From Vreelandella olivaria (GTDB lineage: Bacteria > Pseudomonadota > Gammaproteobacteria > Pseudomonadales > Halomonadaceae), in the NCBI RefSeq assembly GCF_023507745.1, contig NZ_JALPZO010000113.1, positions 1 through 55,204 of the forward strand: a DNA stretch of 55,204 nt, written 5' to 3'. Below are positions 54,506 to 55,204 of the stretch, in pieces. The first letter of the stretch is position 1; each line of letters starts with the position of its first letter. The translations under genes and the position numbers were made by a program. The notes under the pieces were generated by a model, which did no database searches, was not told the origin of the DNA, and saw only the letters and a program-made list of their open reading frames with translations.

Positions 54506-55204
54506 CGTTCTCGTCACCATGTATGACCCGGTGGGCAAACGACCCTAACCACTCACCGAACGGTTCCAGCGTCTTGGAACCTCCATAGGCCCCAGAGCCA
54601 GCAGCTACCACGCCACATATCAGCTTACCGCGTGGATCAAGGCTGACGGCTAAACATACACCACGGTTAATAGCCGCACTGCCTCCAACGATCCCACCAA
54701 CGGTACGCCCCGTGAGCCTGCCATATTCGATATACCGGATACGCCGACACTCTTCTTCGCGTCCTGTGGAGCAGGCTTCGGCGATAGTGTCACGGGTCGC
54801 GTAGGTATCCAGCCCAACCCCTACGGCACTGCCGATACTGGTGAGCTTGGCGGCCAGCCCCACGCGCGTTATCGCTTCGGACACTGTGGGTATCTCGAAC
54901 TGGCGGAAACCTTGCGTCGCGGTGCGTAGGCCGTGCACCGCCTGACTCGCCTCAACGCCGATTCTGCGCTTTAGCGCCTCGCCGGTCGCGGGCAGGTTCA
55001 GCGGGCGGCGCAGCCAAGCGGGCACGGAGGAGTCGATACGCCGGAACGCAGCCTCGCGCAGGGCATGAAACTGTTCCCGCGTCTGGCCTATCGCTGGGTC
55101 CAGCGTGCGCTGGTAGAGATTGACCAGATTATCGAGTTCCATCTGCGCCTTGCTGAACAGGTTCTGCCCCGCTGCCGAGAAGGTGCCCAGTACCGTTGAG
55201 GCCG
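54492..55204 (-). CDS. C-terminal part of a large glycine-zipper effector-like protein (5' end outside window)
   Basis: The frame is open to the window edge, giving about 237 C-terminal residues; the ATG at 55142 is internal, since ASTVLGTFSAAGQNLF reads on upstream. A helical stretch (54900-55140) leads into the motif GLDTYATRDTIAEACSTGREEECRRIRYIEYG. Gly/Ala-rich membrane-active segments (GRTVGGIVGGSAA, CGVVAAGSGAYGG) and a short acidic tail follow. As I remember it, this ending occurs in type VI-secreted PAAR- or LysM-linked antibacterial effectors thought to form pores. No N-terminal delivery domain is visible here, so delivery route and toxicity are inferred. Confidence 0.6.
   Translation of the reverse strand, partial: ASTVLGTFSAAGQNLFSKAQMELDNLVNLYQRTLDPAIGQTREQFHALREAAFRRIDSSVPAWLRRPLNLPATGEALKRRIGVEASQAVHGLRTATQGFRQFEIPTVSEAITRVGLAAKLTSIGSAVGVGLDTYATRDTIAEACSTGREEECRRIRYIEYGRLTGRTVGGIVGGSAAINRGVCLAVSLDPRGKLICGVVAAGSGAYGGSKTLEPFGEWLGSFAHRVIHGDENDDSN

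Larger units (their letters stand above)
53406..54838 (-). repeat. Tandem duplication, unit 716 bp, of effector tip plus membrane partner
   Basis: Two head-to-tail copies, about 54838-54122 and 54122-53406, show equal offsets of 716 bases for the membrane-gene start (54505, 53789), membrane-gene stop (54122, 53406) and toxin-like stop (54492, 53776). A 71-base stretch is identical (54757-54827 and 54041-54111), while the rest has diverged. So the duplication is not recent and has been kept without net insertions or deletions. Confidence 0.9.

Noticed and set aside
53406..54838. Assembly artefact as the source of the tandem 716-bp duplication
   Set aside because: The two copies differ at many positions outside the 71-base identical block, so a misassembled repeat is unlikely.

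Overview
The window looks like chromosomal DNA of a moderately halophilic gammaproteobacterium of the Halomonadaceae (Halomonas/Vreelandella type). The strongest pointer is a complete teaABCD ectoine-uptake locus whose TeaA reads, as I remember it, as a close relative of the Halomonas elongata protein. The dense gamma-type housekeeping blocks (lptM-lysA-dapF-DUF484-xerC-yigB, hemCDXY, thiSG-trmB) fit the same placement. No rRNA, tRNA or CRISPR array was seen.

Left edge (1-4754): one end of a Tn7-like transposon in a visibly more A/T-rich block. tnsA, tnsB, tnsC and tniQ are overlapping genes on the minus strand, reading away from a terminus that carries four TnsB-site-like repeats. The element has split comM, and only the 3' part of comM remains here (4755-5419). 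An IS3-family insertion at 1-126 cuts off the end of tniQ. The rest of the transposon, including its cargo, lies left of the window.

5416-31391 is mostly core metabolism and transport: a flavin reductase, a lysophospholipase-like hydrolase, malate synthase G, a MocA-like nucleotidyltransferase, thiS-thiG-trmB, an LdhA-type dehydrogenase, an AEC carrier, a Sco-type copper chaperone pair, a PHB-depolymerase-like esterase with an FKBP, teaABCD, an ABC-F ATPase, dtd, a tandem universal stress protein, a TRAP dctQ-dctM pair coupled to thiD, a nuclease-family gene with dsbA, and cytochrome c4. Between ldhA and the AEC carrier lies an unannotated locus with a sigma-70 promoter overlapped by a Fur box, about 115 nt of structured sequence and a Rho-independent terminator. 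This is the layout of a RyhB/PrrF-type iron-responsive small RNA.

31704-45851: yihA, then the lysine/recombinase cluster with the tiny lipoprotein gene lptM overlapping both neighbours, argH, a PAS-LOV-GGDEF-EAL blue-light/c-di-GMP protein, and hemCDXY. A 96-bp inverted-repeat element sits between two copies of the same terminator hairpin. An MscL channel with an added C-terminal four-cysteine zinc-ribbon-like tail closes the block.

46058-53308: a catabolic operon for cyclohexanecarboxylate-type alicyclic acids (aliA, badH, badI, an acyl-CoA dehydrogenase, badR, a LivK-like binding protein and a nitroreductase). No BadK-type hydratase gene is visible.

Right edge (53312-55204, minus strand): the C-terminal part of a large glycine-zipper protein that continues past the window, followed by a small membrane protein. 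Both are repeated in an exact 716-bp tandem duplication that leaves an orphan toxin-like tip and a second membrane partner. The arrangement suggests a polymorphic, probably type VI-secreted, pore-forming effector with immunity genes; this function is inferred.
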